DNA of 64,000 nt from Sphagnum magellanicum (GCA_021904315.1 CM038919.1:18097666-18161665), one strand, 5' to 3'; positions 11,931 through 25,154 are shown, counted from the first letter of the stretch. The notes: a model not told the origin generated them from the letters alone. Numbers and translations: made by a program.

Positions 11931-12998
11931 GGGTTGCAGAAACAAATAGATGCTCTGTTTGAGTTTTGTGTTGAATGACAATTGGTCATCAATGTGAGCA
12001 AGACCAAGGTGTTGGTGTTTGAAAAATGCTGCAGTGCAGCACCAGAGTTCACATACAGAGGGACAACCATTGAGTGGGTTCAATGATTTAGATACCTGGG
12101 CTTAAAGTTACATAGTACAAGAGGCATGGTAGTAGTCATAGACAAATTGACTACTGCTGGGAAGAAGGCACTGTTTGCATTACGCCGCAGATGCAATGAT
12201 TTGAGCATAACAGATCCGGAAGTAATGTGCCAGTTGTTTGACTCATTGGTATGCCCAGTACTGAGCTATGCATGCGAGGTGTGGATAGGTTATACAGGGG
12301 CAAAAGGGTTGTAACAAGCAGAACAAGTACATAGAATGTTCCTGAGAGGAATATTAGGGGTCAATAAAACAACAAGCACTTTTGCTGTGTTGGGGGAGTT
12401 TGGAAAATATCCATTGGAGTATTTCTGGTGGCGACAAACTCTCAAGTATTATGATAGACTATGGGAGTCCACATTAGATCGTTTATTGTACTGTGCCTAC
12501 TAGACCCAGCTCCAGGTGCTCAGTGTGCTCAATGATAACCAACAATGTTGGCTCCGGAATGTGCAGTTGTGGCTTGACGACCAAGGGGTTGGGGTTCTCT
12601 ATACTAATGTCATGTGTGCTGTAGCAAGTGCACATGCTTCTTATCTAGAATCCACTTATGGTAAACAGGCCAGAGCCAGAAGTAGCAGATTACGTACATA
12701 CCAGCTGATGAACACGAGCTATACAACAGAATATGGTTACTCATATGCACATCAGAGTTATTTGCAAGTGATCACAAATGTTTAGCTCAGGCGATCTTTG
12801 TCAAGGTTCAAATGTTCAAACCATCGTTTGGAGGTAGAGTGTGGCAAGCATGCAAAGCCTGAGAGTGTACCGAGGAGAGATAGGGTTTGTCACCTATGTC
12901 CCCTAGGAGCTGTTAAGGATGAAGACCACCTATTGTTAGTGTGCCCAGCTTACCATGACATTCGGTGCAAGTTTGGCCAACAACTGGGAAACAGTTGA
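11931..12998 (+). pseudogene. LINE thumb/connection and C-terminal zinc knuckle
   Basis: The RT frame continues with stops. It shows QLVINVSKTKVLVF, then FRYLGLKL preceded by a TGA where Arg is expected, LFDSLVCPVLSYACEVW, and finally CHLCPLGAVKDEDHLLLVC, a C-x2-C-x9-H-x4-C knuckle of the sort at LINE C termini. Stops include TAA after ETP, TGA after CVE and WVQ, TAA after AKGL, TAG after YCAY and ITNV, and TGA after QLGNS. No frameshift was needed over about 1.07 kb, so decay was almost entirely by substitution. Confidence 0.8.
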
Positions 12999-13156
12999 CA
13001 CTGTGCAGCTTACTGCCTGAATTGATGCATTCGGCTAATCAGAAAGCGGTAGCTTTGTACTTAGTTTCTTGCCTAGACAACAGGAGTGTTTTGCTCAAAC
13101 CAACTAGGTAATAGTCGTCAAATGGATCTCTTTGGTCCGGGTATTGACGTTAAATT

Positions 13157-13173
13157 AAAAGAAAGAAAGAAAG
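13157..13173 (+). repeat. (GAAA)n tail of the LINE
   Basis: Four GAAA-like units after TTAAATTAAA mark the 3' terminus of the retrotransposon. Short simple-repeat tails occur in some LINE clades (for example RTE-like ones). The clade cannot be decided from this alone. Confidence 0.6.
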
Positions 13174-13174
13174 T

Positions 13175-13509
13175 CTCGTATAGACTTTTGAATTTACCAA
13201 CATGGTCCTCACTTTGAGTACTTTTTAACCCGTAAAGGCATAATCGTTTTTAGCCCTGTTTTAACTCTATGTAAAGCCTTAGTCAGAAATTTGGAATGAG
13301 ATTGCAAATGGAACCATTGGATTCAAAGATTACACATTCACAATTCTTTGAAAAAAAATCAGCCAAAATTGAGCAAGAGATAATGGAATAAAAAAGTTAG
13401 ATTAACCTCATATATAAATGGGGCATGTGCTACTCAAGTGTAACTTGAGTAGCAAAAATACATTTGATATGGCAATAATTCATGGATCTAAAGAATAGTA
13501 GCACTCACA
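13175..13509. other. Intergenic sequence
   Basis: Nothing recognised. A short direct repeat (CTACTCAAGTGTAACTTGAGTAG) near 13,430 forms a small palindrome. Confidence 0.45.
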
Positions 13510-13866
13510 ATGACCAAGTCAGGTACCTTTTTCACAAATGTCATGTCAAAAAGTGATTCATAGAGTAAGAATGAAACCTTCCAATTTTTGGAACGTAGAT
13601 GTCAATGTCAGGATCCGTCAAAACAGGTAGCAACTTCAAATCAATCCCAATGTTAAAACTATTCAGTCGGCTCATAAATGAGTGTTCAAAGTTAACTTCT
13701 GGTACTCAACTATGGTTTGAATCACCCTTGTTGATGCAATCCTTAGTGTGGGCAGTCGGTTCAGCAGCTAGAGGCTCAATGCATGCACTTATTCCATCAA
13801 AACCTCATCCAAATTCAGGGGGAAATTCAATCTGAAAGCCTTCAGAAAGCCTTTGCAAACCCTAAT
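13510..13866 (-). pseudogene. Exon-like coding remnant flanked by splice-like sites, unidentified
   Basis: Read on the minus strand, a pyrimidine-rich tract ending in CATTAG at about 13,867 is followed by one frame with protein-like composition: GLQRLSEGFQIEFPPEFG, a TGA, GFDGISACIEPLAAEPTAH, and further on LKLLPVLTDPDIDIYVPKIG. Two TGA codons interrupt it. A one-step frame change then gives YESLFDMTFVKKVPDLVI, followed by GTGAGT, a good donor, at about 13,510. I do not recognise the family. It could be a decayed host-gene exon, a captured fragment or part of an unknown transposon gene. Confidence 0.35.
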
Positions 13867-14874
13867 GAAATTGAAAATATTTGAATTCTGACTAGCAACA
13901 TCCATTTGAAATTTAAAAACAAACCATTTTAGCATATTAACCATTTAGGTGTTAGAACAGACATACCGACCTGGTCCTGGTATTGGGTCCAAGACTGATT
14001 CTTTTCGACTGGTATGAGACAAATATATACAATCAATATTGAATTGATGTAAGGTAAATTCATTTAAAAATAAATGTATAACAAGTGGTTCAATTTAATA
14101 CCAGATATCAAAACAAGTTTTTTTTAATATGAGTTTTGTTTACTTATCACTATTAAAAAATAAAGTGAAAAAAATAGAGTGAAATTGGATGAAAAAAAGT
14201 CAAAACATGTCAGTTTGACGTAGCAAAATGGTTTTGGCCTTGCATTTTTTAACAGGACGCTGAGACTGGTAAAATACCTTGCAAAGCTTAACACTTGATG
14301 TTGATTGGCTAGATAGTTTGATTGGTCTAGATGGGTTGCTATTAGTAGCCTGCCACCTATTTGCAGTCCCAACTTTAGTTATATAGGTGGGTTGGGAAAA
14401 TGTAAATAACTAATCTTGGGTGTGAGAAGTATTTTTGCAAGGTCACATATTGAGCAGCACTAGAAATGCTCTAAAGCTTTCTTTTCATTTTGTTTGGACC
14501 CTTTGATCTTCACATTAAATTTTGAGAAAATATATTATTAATGTTCTAGGTTTATGTGCATGTTTTAAGAAAAAATATAGTAATAAAGTTAATATTTGAT
14601 TAAACTAGATTTGTACTATTGTTGTTTATAACCTTGTTTATTGTAAATAAGTTCCTCTGGTTTGAGTTTCTATATTAATATGTATTTAAATCATTATGTA
14701 ATGCTCATATTACATATTACCTCTAGTCCTTACTAGAATGATTTTAGGTTGATATTGCCTCAGATCATATAAGCCTAGAAGCTTCCTTACAAATAGTGTA
14801 CCAAACCTATACAGCAGACCACCACTGATTTAGACCTCTGCCCACCCTTCGGGTCTCTGTTGATTAGGCTGCTT
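13867..14874. other. AT-rich intergenic sequence
   Basis: No gene, RNA or repeat boundary recognised. Confidence 0.5.
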
Positions 14875-15290
14875 CAATCACAGTTACACACACAATAAGT
14901 CCTGATTACAAGAAGAGGATGGAAGGCCATTAAAATGGAGCCCTATTTCTTATTGCAAGACAATGCTTTTCATTGGAGAGTAGCCCCTGGGTTGGAAATC
15001 TATAAGTACTAATTGATGTTAAATAATGTTAGGAACATTTCGTATGTAATGAACTTTTTTTAAAACTTAAAAAGAAACTCATGTTCCCATTTTGGAAACT
15101 ACAAGTGCCACCTTCTAGTGACTCACAAGATGACTCAGAGCTCAACATTTGGCCTGAGATATGTGGGCAGATTGTGAGCACAACTAGATGAAATGAATAT
15201 AATGAAAAATTGTTGTTAGGATATAATTTATGATCAAAGTCACAGAATGGAAAGAGGCCATTAGCAAAGAGGTCTTTAAACATCATTCAC
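14875..15290. repeat. Dispersed repeat, copy 1 (second copy at 55.9 kb)
   Basis: Ordered similarity to 55,905-56,330: TCACA-TTACACACA, GAAGACCATT-AAATGG (as GAAGGCCATTAAAATGG here), TTGGAAATCTATA / TTGAAAATCTATAGG, and GGAACA-TTC-TATGTA-TGAACTTT. Similarity weakens over the right half. On the minus strand a fragment of 85 codons is open, but no family was recognised. Confidence 0.4.
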
Positions 15291-15900
15291 ACTTAGTGCT
15301 AAATCAATGGTAAGCTAATGTTAAATTTTAGTGATTTTTTTGGGTGCATTTGCATATGTAGTGTTAAGTAGCATTGTTGATGTTGACAGGTTATGTAAAT
15401 TTGATGTTAAGATATGAATAAAATCCCTAGTTTTAAGAGGATATATAGTTTTAATCTCTATGAGTCAACATTATTTTGGGGAAGGGGTGGGGGTGCAGGA
15501 GGGGGGCCAAAAGAGTGTGATCACATTATTTGTAATTCATCTCGATGATGTGAATCCATCATGATAGGGGTGAGCTCCTTAACCTTTTGATATCCTAATT
15601 TAGTTGAAAACCAACCTAGGTGTGAATGTACACCAAAATTGTTAACTAATATTTCAGCTTAGTGCTAACTTTAAAATAGGTACTTTTTTTCTTTATGATG
15701 CTATTCTAATGTTAGGCTGCCTAACACTATAGGGCCTAACATCAGGTCTACCGAATGATCCTCTAGAGGGGTTAGCCTTTATGGGGACTTTCCCAGTAAC
15801 TATAGATCTCGGTATTGTGCAACTGGGCTCCCCTCCCCCGGGCCCCCAAGTACTTATTAAAACTGGCACTAGAATAGAAAAGCAGATATGTGCTCTTCAT
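15291..15900. other. Intergenic sequence with a perfect short palindrome
   Basis: TGTTAGGC-T-GCCTAACA at 15,710-15,726 is a perfect palindrome with a one-base centre. Apart from this, nothing was recognised. Confidence 0.45.
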
Positions 15901-18010
15901 TTATAACTAATTGGCCCACGTTCAGAGTTCAGGCCAAGGAGACCAAATATGGCGAATGGGTTTAAAAAATTCCGCCTTATCAAGTTCGTTAGTGACAGCA
16001 CGATGTATAACGCAAGTAGCGTGTACGCAGCGAGGGAGACGTAAGCGCAGGCAACGGGCAGCAGTGCACGAGACCGGGAGCGTGGCTATACTGTACACGC
16101 GGAAGGCAAGTTCCAACGAGCCGCCGAGAACGCTTGCCAATCGCAGGTGTGGCGACAAAATAACTGGCATGAAACAAAGAGAGATTTGCTATTTGTGTGT
16201 TTGTTGATATCATTGTTGAAACTTAGTCCAACTGGAGTACGACATGGAATAGCCGGAACCAGCTTTTGTGCTATTTGACATCTGAGTGTAGAGGGTTTTC
16301 TTAGAGAACATGTAGAGGTCGAAGAAAAGGGCCCGATTTCTATGCTGCAAGAAGAAAGAGACCTGATTTAATTTTTTTGTTGCATTTCGAACTTGGTTGA
16401 TTTTTCTGCACAAAATTAGGGACTTACAGTCTGAAAGTTCACTTAATTGCAAACCTATGCATCCCGAGAATTCATGCAGCCTTTAGCAGTTCTCAGCTTG
16501 CAAGTATAAGATTATCGCTCCGCAGGTAAACACTTCTGGGTGAGGCCCGTACTGTTCCAAGTCCTTGCTTCTCGACTTGCTGCCAGGGCGGAGCGTGTTT
16601 CGTCTTGCAATTCCGGAGCTGATCCGGTGGATGTGCCACTGATTGATGTCTCGCAATTGCTCGGAACCATAAGTGCAAACTTGAGATTTTCTTGGTCTAG
16701 TTTATGATGCAGATTCTTCATTTGCTCACTATTCGGCAAAAGAAGAGTCTGTATCATAAACCTGAAGAAGAAAATTGCGTCATGTATTACTGAATGGATT
16801 GCAGTCTCACGATCTTCTTGTCGGTGCTGTACTCTGGTGGTGTCGGGACAGAGTACTACGCGAGGTTTCATGTGCTTGTGCAAGATCACTTGTGTTCAAA
16901 TCCCCATAGCCTTACAGTTGGATCTTTGTCTCAGCTCTGATAATGCTAACCGATGATCTGAACTGGAGTACCATAAGACGATGAGATAAAACTGTGTGAT
17001 GTGCAGAAGGGAACTGTCAGATGCGGCGACGACCCTGGTATGAAGCTCGGTCATAAATTGCCCTTAAGATTGTCGTCATCTTGGTTTCATGTTCCCAAAC
17101 GGAGTATATGCTGATCTTTTCCTTGCGAGACCATATTTATCAGTGTATACAGAATCTCTAGTGTTATATGATCTCTTCTCTACCTTCCTTGCGGTGCTCA
17201 GCATATCAGTTCTTCGCCAGTATCTTTTACTTGCGAGATGTTGAATCGAAGTGGATGTCGCTTTCACGTGTACTGATGAGAACTGTGTTGTGCAATGATC
17301 AAATCTTCTCAGCGTCTCCGGGAGGAGTAAGTAACATAGGCAAATCTTTCGATCGATGATTGCCAGTGTTGAGATGTTGTAGCGTATATCAAGACTCAGT
17401 CGATAGTTAACATTTTCACAGCATTTTGCGGATTCTGGTCGGCCTTTGAATGGTAGAATGTGAGATTGTCTGACTTCGTGAAATTTCTTGCATTTTTGGC
17501 TTTCAGTCTGGTCAATATCTGTTCATGTTGTCAAGGCTAATTTCGCCTGAGTGAGAGAGCCCTTCAAATTACAGTATTTAACTGCAAGTGCAAAAGACGA
17601 GGCAACTGATGTTGGCGGAGGAACCGGGGACGAGAATCCGCAATCTGCGACCAGCACGCGTAGGAGGCACTTTGGAGTCCGCGTACGTACTTCGTGCACA
17701 CCTATCCGAAGCCTTGAAGATCTTGCTAAGCGCACATCCTGCACAACATTCAAAGCTTGATGTTTACATATGTCCCGAGGAAAGTTGGACGTCCCATATT
17801 CACAGGTATGTAGGTCTGAGGCCATTCCCTTTCTCAGTCCATTGATCACAAAGGTCCAACTGTTTTGGTCGGATGCTTTCTCCAAACATAATTTGCAGTA
17901 TCTATTAGACTTTGCTCCACTCATAGTACTGAAATCTCTTGCTGCACATGAGACTCTAACAAAAGTTTGCAAAAAATTAAGCAGAAATGTGATAGGAGGT
18001 GCAAATTAGG
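15901..18010. other. CpG-retaining, gene-like block; strand unresolved
   Basis: Base composition shifts from AT-rich to balanced, with frequent CG dinucleotides, for example near 16,010-16,140, 16,990-17,060 and 17,630-17,700. On the minus strand there is a strong 3' splice-site-like tract ending TTTTCTTCTTCAG at about 16,762 and a donor-like AACTGTAAGG at about 16,912, followed by an open stretch to 16,512 (LHHKLDQENLKF...). A 149-codon minus ORF (17,523-17,972) overlaps an equally long plus frame (17,551-18,009) broken by one TGA. No family motif was found on either strand. It may be a host gene, a promoter or a captured gene fragment. Confidence 0.35.
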
Positions 18011-21000
18011 TGGAAACTAGACTATGGACCATTTAATTGGCAGAGGACAATCCAGGAGAATCTCTAATTTAGTTTCTTTGTAAAGAAAACATCATTCTCA
18101 TCTTCATAACTGGCCTGCTTTCTGAAAAGCAACCAAAAGGGCAAGACCTCTGTTCTAAGTGATGATAACAATATGTACCCAAGAGCAAAAGTTGCTGCTC
18201 TCCACAATATAAACATGACAACTTGCCAAACCATATAGGATAATTACATGGTGGTGAAAATCTTTACATGGGGTTGAAATGTGCAGGTTGGACAGCAAGG
18301 TGGAAAGACTACAAAATGCTTTTTGCAAAGCTGGTTGCTGAGGACCATAAATTTCTTTGATGAGGACACCATACAAGTTGCTCAGGTCCTCAACACCACA
18401 AATCATTATCCTCGTTGGATTAAACAAGCCTTTTGGCCAAAATGTGCTTTGGGTAGGTGCAATTGTAAAGAGACCTGGTTGCAATCATCTTAAACTAAGA
18501 GATGGCTGCCCATGCAGGGTGCCCACCACCCTGAAGAAATTCCCCATCATGCGTGTCTTTTTTCTTTTGATGATTTTACAATGTTTCTTCCATCACTTTT
18601 GTATTGAATAAAGTTAAAACTGAGCTTTCATTTGTCTGCTTCTGTTTGTGTTCCATTTCTTGATTCTGTTCTTCATTTCAACCTCTCTTTCTGCATTACC
18701 AGGCTGCAAAACAGTGAGCGTCATTGGCTGAGTCTCACCCAGTGGGCCAGGGTTGGCCAAAACTTTGACCACAAGAACCAATAGAGTGGGATTTGGTCAT
18801 CTTCATCTTCCAAAGTTGTATTGTCTCCATGACCTGGAGTTCAACGTCAAATTAATCACCTCCACCGTTCGCCCCTTGAGGCAATCTGATGTATTCATCC
18901 CCTTGTTGCTACTCGTCTTGCACTCATTGTCAAATGTCCCTTCAGGTTAGAACAAGTGTTTGAACCCTTGTAGGGTTCACAAGTTATCTTTTACGAAAAA
19001 CTTCCCAAAAAGAATGCCTGGGGTGTTCATGGGAGTTTGTGGCTTGTCTTTTCCAAGGCCATTTCGACTTCCCTGGTTTCCTTGTCTGCTATACCATCAG
19101 TTGAAAGTTGCTTGTGACATCCAGTCCTTCCAAGCCCTTTTTCTGGCATTGCTCATAACAACCTGAAGACAATCCCATGGTCAATGTCAATAGCCAGAAC
19201 TATCTTGATTAGTACTGTGAACTTCTCCATACTTATGACTTAAATCAACCAGAAAAAGTCAAAAATTGAGAGTTCAGTTTATGAGAACCTCCTTTGAGCA
19301 TCCATAAAACTTTTATGTTGGCAAATGTACACTTTTTGCAGACTCTGTAAATAGTGATTAAAAGCACTATTTTAACATTGATTTAGCATTGTTTAAGCAC
19401 TATGTACAACCAATCATGAGCTACCACACCAACCCTTCAGGGCTCTCCTCAAGATCCCTTAGGGTGAACTGTAAGGCTCCTTTTGTCTTGAATTTACCCT
19501 ATTAAAAAAATTGAGTGATTGCAAGCTTTGGTGTGGTGGATGTTTATGTGGTGTTTTGTCTGTGTGAGATTGATAGTGAGAGATGAAGGTCTGTTGGAAG
19601 AATGAGAGAGAGCATGAGGATGGTGGTGTCAAGCATGGGGAGAGCAAAGCTACGTTCCAAAAGCAACGTTGATTGTGTTGTGATTCATGATGATGGTGTC
19701 ATGATGACTTTGTTCTTTGATTGCTGCATGTGAGAAATGGGTTGTGGAAACCATAAAAGTTTGTTCGTTTAAACATGTTTTGTTTTTAGCATTTCAGTTG
19801 TTCTTTTGTGAGTTTGTGTCATGATGTGCAACATTGCAACTTCAAGAGTCTTCTGAAATTTTCTTGTGTTATACTTAGCAGGCTGTAAATGCGTGTTCTG
19901 ATAAAATTGTCTAGAGCTTAACCTCTAAACATTAGAAAATACAAAAATACACTAAAAAGCAGACCAAATTTTATGGGGTTAACTGAGGGTTGACAATTTT
20001 GAAGGAATGCCAAGCTGATAATGGTAGGATTTAGTTGAAGGATTTAGGTCTCAGTTGCAGTGAAACAAGTACCAATCTATCTAGGAAACAAGGTAGTTTG
20101 TTTTGTTTTGTCAGGCTGAGATCTCCCAAATAGGGTGCTTCGTGCCGCACTCTTGGTATCTTCAGAAAGCTCTTGATGAGTAGGTGTGCACCAACTTGGT
20201 TTGAGACTGTTTGGAGTTGCAGTGTGTAAGCTATTGATTATTGAAAACTAAAAGAAATCAAAACTGCAAACTGCATTGAAATCTGGGGTCCTTGGTGTTC
20301 TTGGAAAGCCCTCAGTGAGTCAGATTTAATAGAGTTTATTTCACAATTTTCATAGCTAATGTGTGGAAGATATTTATTTTTTAGTGGACTTTGTTGCCTG
20401 AAATTCAAACGAATTGCAAATATTCGGTTTGGAAGGAAAAATCAGTTGAGCCCTCAATGTGTTCACACTTGGGCCAACAGCACAGGCTACACTAGTATGT
20501 TATGATAACATATGTTGTGATTTTGCACTGTGAAGTAAATAAAGGATTGTTTAGACCAATTTAAGGGGACATGCCTCTTTCTTTGGTTACACCACAATGT
20601 GCACTATGTGGTTGACATCAACATTTTGCTAGAACCCACAATCTCACAATGTTTAGCCACATCCCAAGTTTATTATTGTCTATTCTTGTCATAGGGTCTT
20701 TTTTAGCAATGTCATAAGTTTTTGCTATAAGCTTTTTTTCCTTGCACGTGTTTCAATACATCAAAATTGTAGATTTTATAGTCTATGAATCTTTGATTGC
20801 ATGAAACAACATTGAAGTTGAATTGTTGGTCCTCGTTGGATAGTCACCAAATTGAGACAAGTTTTTGGCTGGAAACATGTGTAAGAAATCATGAATGTGC
20901 ATAAATTTGGCTAATGTACACCATTCTATCCTAAATAGTGTATACACCATTGTCACTGGATCCTAAATAGTGTAGGCTTTAAATTAAATTGTTGATTGAT

Positions 21001-23908
21001 TTGAAACCAAACTTTTGTAGCTCTTGTTGTGATGTTTCTAGTAGTGCCTTGGAAGGGACTAGTCAAAGACATTAATGTTTGTCAATTTTTCATTAGTCTA
21101 TTCCAAGTGTTTCAATGAGACTTTATATTCCTTAAATTCAAAACAAAAGTGAACGCATGTGAAATTGGGATCCTTTGTTGCCAAATAGCTTAAAGACCTC
21201 ACATTTCTGAATTGCATTATTTTCCACCTAGTTAAAAACCTAAATTTTAGCTTTTTAAGAAATTCCAAATGTTGAAGTAGACAATTATGATAGATTGTGA
21301 TAAGATCTTGAATTAACTTTGAGAGTTTACAAAGAAGAGTGTACAAAGTTATAGTTTCACATTCATTTATCCATTCATATGTGTCTTTGACAATGCAAAA
21401 ACTTCATGTCAACCATTTTGCTGATTTAAAGAATTGGCTTAGAATTGACAAAAAAACTTAACATGGCAAGGTTCATTAAGCTAAATCCCATGTATCTAAT
21501 CTCGAAATAATTAATCCCATAAGGAATTAACATGAGTGAAATTTGAAATCAAAATAAAGATTTTCTTTGAAACCTATAAACAAATAATTTCTAAATATCT
21601 CAAGTTTTTTGAAATATGACAAGTTTTGAAAAAATTAAAACCGTAGTTTTTCCAAAAATCAAATAAACGCCCAACATTGGTCCCGACCCCTTAGGGGTGA
21701 AAGCATGAAATAGGGAGCTACTCGTGCCAAGGTTAAAGTCTTTTCCAAGAATTGTATTTTCCATGTGGCAATTTTCTATTGGTTTATACTGCATTTTTCA
21801 CACAATTTTTAAACTAAATATCAAATTTGACACCAAATATAACATATAACATGAAAAAAACTCAATTTCTTTTGCATCAAGCCTTACATTATAAGTAAAT
21901 CTTAACTTTACTTTGAACCATGATTACAAATTCAAAATTATAATAATGTTTAAGCATGTTGAATATCAAAATATAAAATTTTATACGTGTTTTTATTTTT
22001 GAATGTTTTGAACACATGCATCCCTTCTTGTGGAATATATTAAAGTTCACCCAAAAATTGAAATGATTTGGTGAACATTTGATAAGGAAAAAAAACTTTT
22101 GAAACAAAAAAACCACTTGTCCACATGTTTTTTTTTAGTGCTTTAAACATATAAAAAAACTCTTGAAACATGGAGAATTTTCATGAAAATTTTGCAGTTG
22201 CAACTTTGAAAGTATAAGAATTTATTTAAACAAAAGTTTTGATATATAATGTTCCCATGGTGATTTTTCAAAAATTCAAAAAATAGTTTTTAAAGACTAT
22301 CCACACACCTCATGGTTCCTTATTTCATGCTTTCACCTTTAGGTTTGACACTTTCACAAACAAACACATATCTTAAATTCATTTTCTTGATTGTATGAAT
22401 ACAATCATGAAAACCTACATCTTTGTGACAAATTATTTCAAATCTATTCTATCCCCTCTCTTCCCCAAAAGACTCTATTCACTTACTGTTGTAGGCAATT
22501 TTGTTTATTGGGTGATGGACTTATGTCCTTGGTGGTTCAATTCCAAAAATGTTCATCAACCCTTAAATGCATATATAAAGCTATATGTGGTTTAAAAAAA
22601 AGAAATGTACAAACATGTTTTAATGGCACATATTTTATTTTATTTTTTAATTTATTTTGGTTGTATGCACTTGAAAAGAAATTTTTACCTATGGTGTGTT
22701 GACCAAACACATCCATGTAATTTGTTTTTAATCCCATGCAACCATTTTACCATGTGTGAAGGTTGCCTAAAGCCCAAATCCCACCTAGTCAACCTTCCCA
22801 ACCCAATCCCTTAGTGCAATGTAGTAGGTGGTGTTGAATTAATCACATTTGTTAAACAAAAATGGGCTAGGTGTTGCCCAACATGAGGAATTTAATTCAC
22901 ACACCAAATTACATTAACTTTCATTCATTGGAAATGTTGCATTTGATTCATTTTAGCCCCACATGAATTGCAATTTAAACATGGGATAGGTAAAATATAA
23001 TCCTTTGTTGTGAAGTTTAGTTCCATGGATAATGTTTCATTTTTTTTCCAAGTGTTCAAAGTTTTGCCATAGATCTGGGCAAAAGTTGCTTTGTGAATTT
23101 GTGCATTGTGGATAACTAATCTTGCTCATATGTTTAACAAACACTTTGGAATGCATTGTTTCTTTTATGTTTTAGGAACCAATGCCTTTGGTGTAATCAC
23201 TGCTTAGAATTGGAAGCTTTATGGTTTTAAAACAAATGCATTGTTAGAATCTTGTAAAAACTTTGCATGGAGCCCTTCATTATGAATTATGTTAAAATGC
23301 AAAGTAAAAGATGATGATGATGTAAAAGCACACTATGATGACCCCCTTTGGGGTGTCACATTCTACTAGATTGCAAGGATGTGCATGTTTGAATGTATCC
23401 CACCTCAAACTTTTGAAAGATTTTCACAATATTTTTGCATATTATTTTAGAATATAACTTAAACAAGAAATTAAAAAAGAATCTATTTCATTTCATTTTA
23501 TAAAGTGGGAGATTAGAATATATTTGTGAAAAAAAATGTAATGTACCAAAGTACTCAAAAACACAAATGTACTCCAAAAATAATTTAACAATTTTTAATC
23601 TTTATGAAAGTTGAAGGTATATTGAACTATGTCATTTTACATAGTTTGAACCATGTGGTGAATTTGAAATTTTTCATCTCAAAAAATAAGTTTTTTCAAC
23701 AAAAATGCAATAAATGTGTGGTAAATTGAAAATTTGACAAGTAATCACATTCACATGGAAGTTGACAAGTAAGGTATGTGCATTATATTGTGGCTCACTT
23801 TTTGAAAAAACAAGAGTACACATAAATCCATTTTACAGTGTTAATTTTTTGAAATTTTTTGGTACCATGGGTTCAATGGTAATAAAGTTGATGTATCAAA
23901 AGCAATAA
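18011..23908. other. Long stretch without a recognisable gene
   Basis: Mostly AT-rich. An open minus frame at 18,155-18,484 (109 codons) and a plus frame at 18,753-18,950 have moderately balanced composition, but I could not link either to a family. Near 20,120-20,310 two short similar words (CAGAAAGCTCTTGATGAG and TTGGAAAGCCCTCAGTGAG) hint at an old local duplication. No RNA gene was seen. Confidence 0.45.
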
Positions 23909-24023
23909 GGTCCATATTAATAGGAGCCCACCTACATATTCCAAATATATACACCTCTAGAAAAAAATTGAAATTTGAGGAAAAAAAAACTATGTTAAAG
24001 GTCCAACCATGTTAATAGGAGCC
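23909..24023 (+). mobile_element. Two left ends of the TAATAGGAGCC hAT-type family
   Basis: AGGTCCATATTAATAGGAGCC at 23,909-23,928 and GTCCAACCATGTTAATAGGA(GCC) at 24,001-24,023 match the left terminus of the MITEs at 25,864 and 31,827. Both are in the same orientation about 90 bp apart. No right end follows closely, so they are probably truncated copies. Confidence 0.45.
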
Positions 24024-24842
24024 ACGAAGTGGGTAACCACTACTAAATTTGAAATTTCATTTCTATCATACTGCAACATAGGTGTATAAAGTTGACAACC
24101 TTGGGCATCACCATATTCACATTATGTATACACAATAATTACAAAAATATCAAACTTTTTTTATGAGCTAAAGGTCTTCAAAAGGATTCAAAACCTAGTG
24201 TAACCAGTGTTTTTTGTACTAAGTTGTGTTGACTTATGCAATGAAGCAATGTCTTTTAGATTTTTTTTTTACATCATTAAATTAAAACATCACATTTCCA
24301 AGTTCACATGTTTAAATACAAATTCATGGACATACATATTTACTGGATAAATAGGGGCATTAATATTATGTTTAAATACGACCAATTTCAAATTTTTTTT
24401 TATAGAAATGCATTACATGGTTTTATCTAATATACAAGAGGTAGTTTAATTGATTGGATGAAATTTTAAGATATTATCAATGTATTTTTTAAGGAAATCG
24501 TGGATGAAACATTAGGAGATATTTTTTTCATTTCAAAATCAATGGTGTGGATCGAATGAAATCAACAGTGTACATACACATCAGTAGGAAGTAGGATTTA
24601 AGGTTCAATGGGGTTGGAAGTAGGTTTTTGAGAACTCCAAGGAGGCTCATGAGTTCTTTGAAATTCTGTTGGCTATAGGAAAGAAAATGTGGGAAATTTC
24701 TAAGGAGCAAGGATGTGGGCGAGAGCTTGCACATTTGAACATTGTGGTTTCTATGTGCACCATGAATGAGCCATGAAAAATTTGACGTGTTGTTGTTCGA
24801 ATGAAATGAATCAGCAACATTGTATGGGCTATTCCATAGTGT

Positions 24843-25154
24843 TGTCATTTGCCCGATGAAAATAAGGAAGAAAATTCAAATTCTGAAATCTTTCTAACCC
24901 CACCTCAAAGTTTAGAAGAAGCACAACATAGATTTATTGAATTTGAGGAGAAATATATGCATTAACTTTCTAAAAGACAATTAACACATTTGTTGTCTAT
25001 TCATGAACATATTGTTGCAAATTTGTTGAATATATTGCATCATTATAAAACACCTCAAACTAAACCACCTACATTAGTTATAGAAAAACTCACAAAGTTT
25101 TCGTGCCATCTCAGGACATTAGTGCTTCAGGAATTGGAAGCAAACAAAGTTTAG
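24843..25154 (+). pseudogene. Transposase-like pseudogene, N-terminal part
   Basis: A plus-strand frame of about 104 codons with a single TAA reads HLPDENKEENSNSEIFLTPP..., then an acidic/amphipathic helix-rich stretch (LEEAQHRFIEFEEKYMH) and SIHEHIVANLLNILHHY. It lies in line with, and upstream of, the transposase-like segments at 25.46 and 26.33 kb. Function is not recognised. Grouping with them rests on strand, spacing and protein-like composition. Confidence 0.35.

Larger units (their letters stand above)
9500..13174 (+). mobile_element. Decayed APE-type LINE (non-LTR retrotransposon)
   Basis: The plus strand encodes, in order, an apurinic-like endonuclease, a reverse transcriptase and a C-terminal Cys-His knuckle, the domain order of APE-type LINEs. 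The 3' end is marked by a short (GAAA)n tail at about 13,157-13,173, a simple-repeat tail in place of a long poly(A). The 5' boundary is approximate because the N-terminal region is degraded. No LTRs flank it, and no convincing target duplication was found. About a dozen in-frame stops and one frameshift show it cannot move on its own. Confidence 0.85.

Noticed and set aside
17523-17972. 149-codon minus-strand frame taken as a definite gene
   Set aside because: The opposite strand is nearly as open over the same interval, no motif is visible and no start context or homology supports it; it is reported only as part of a gene-like block.
22500-22560. GGTTCAATTCC resembling the T-loop of a tRNA gene
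   Set aside because: No A-box-like sequence at the right distance and no acceptor-stem pairing around it.
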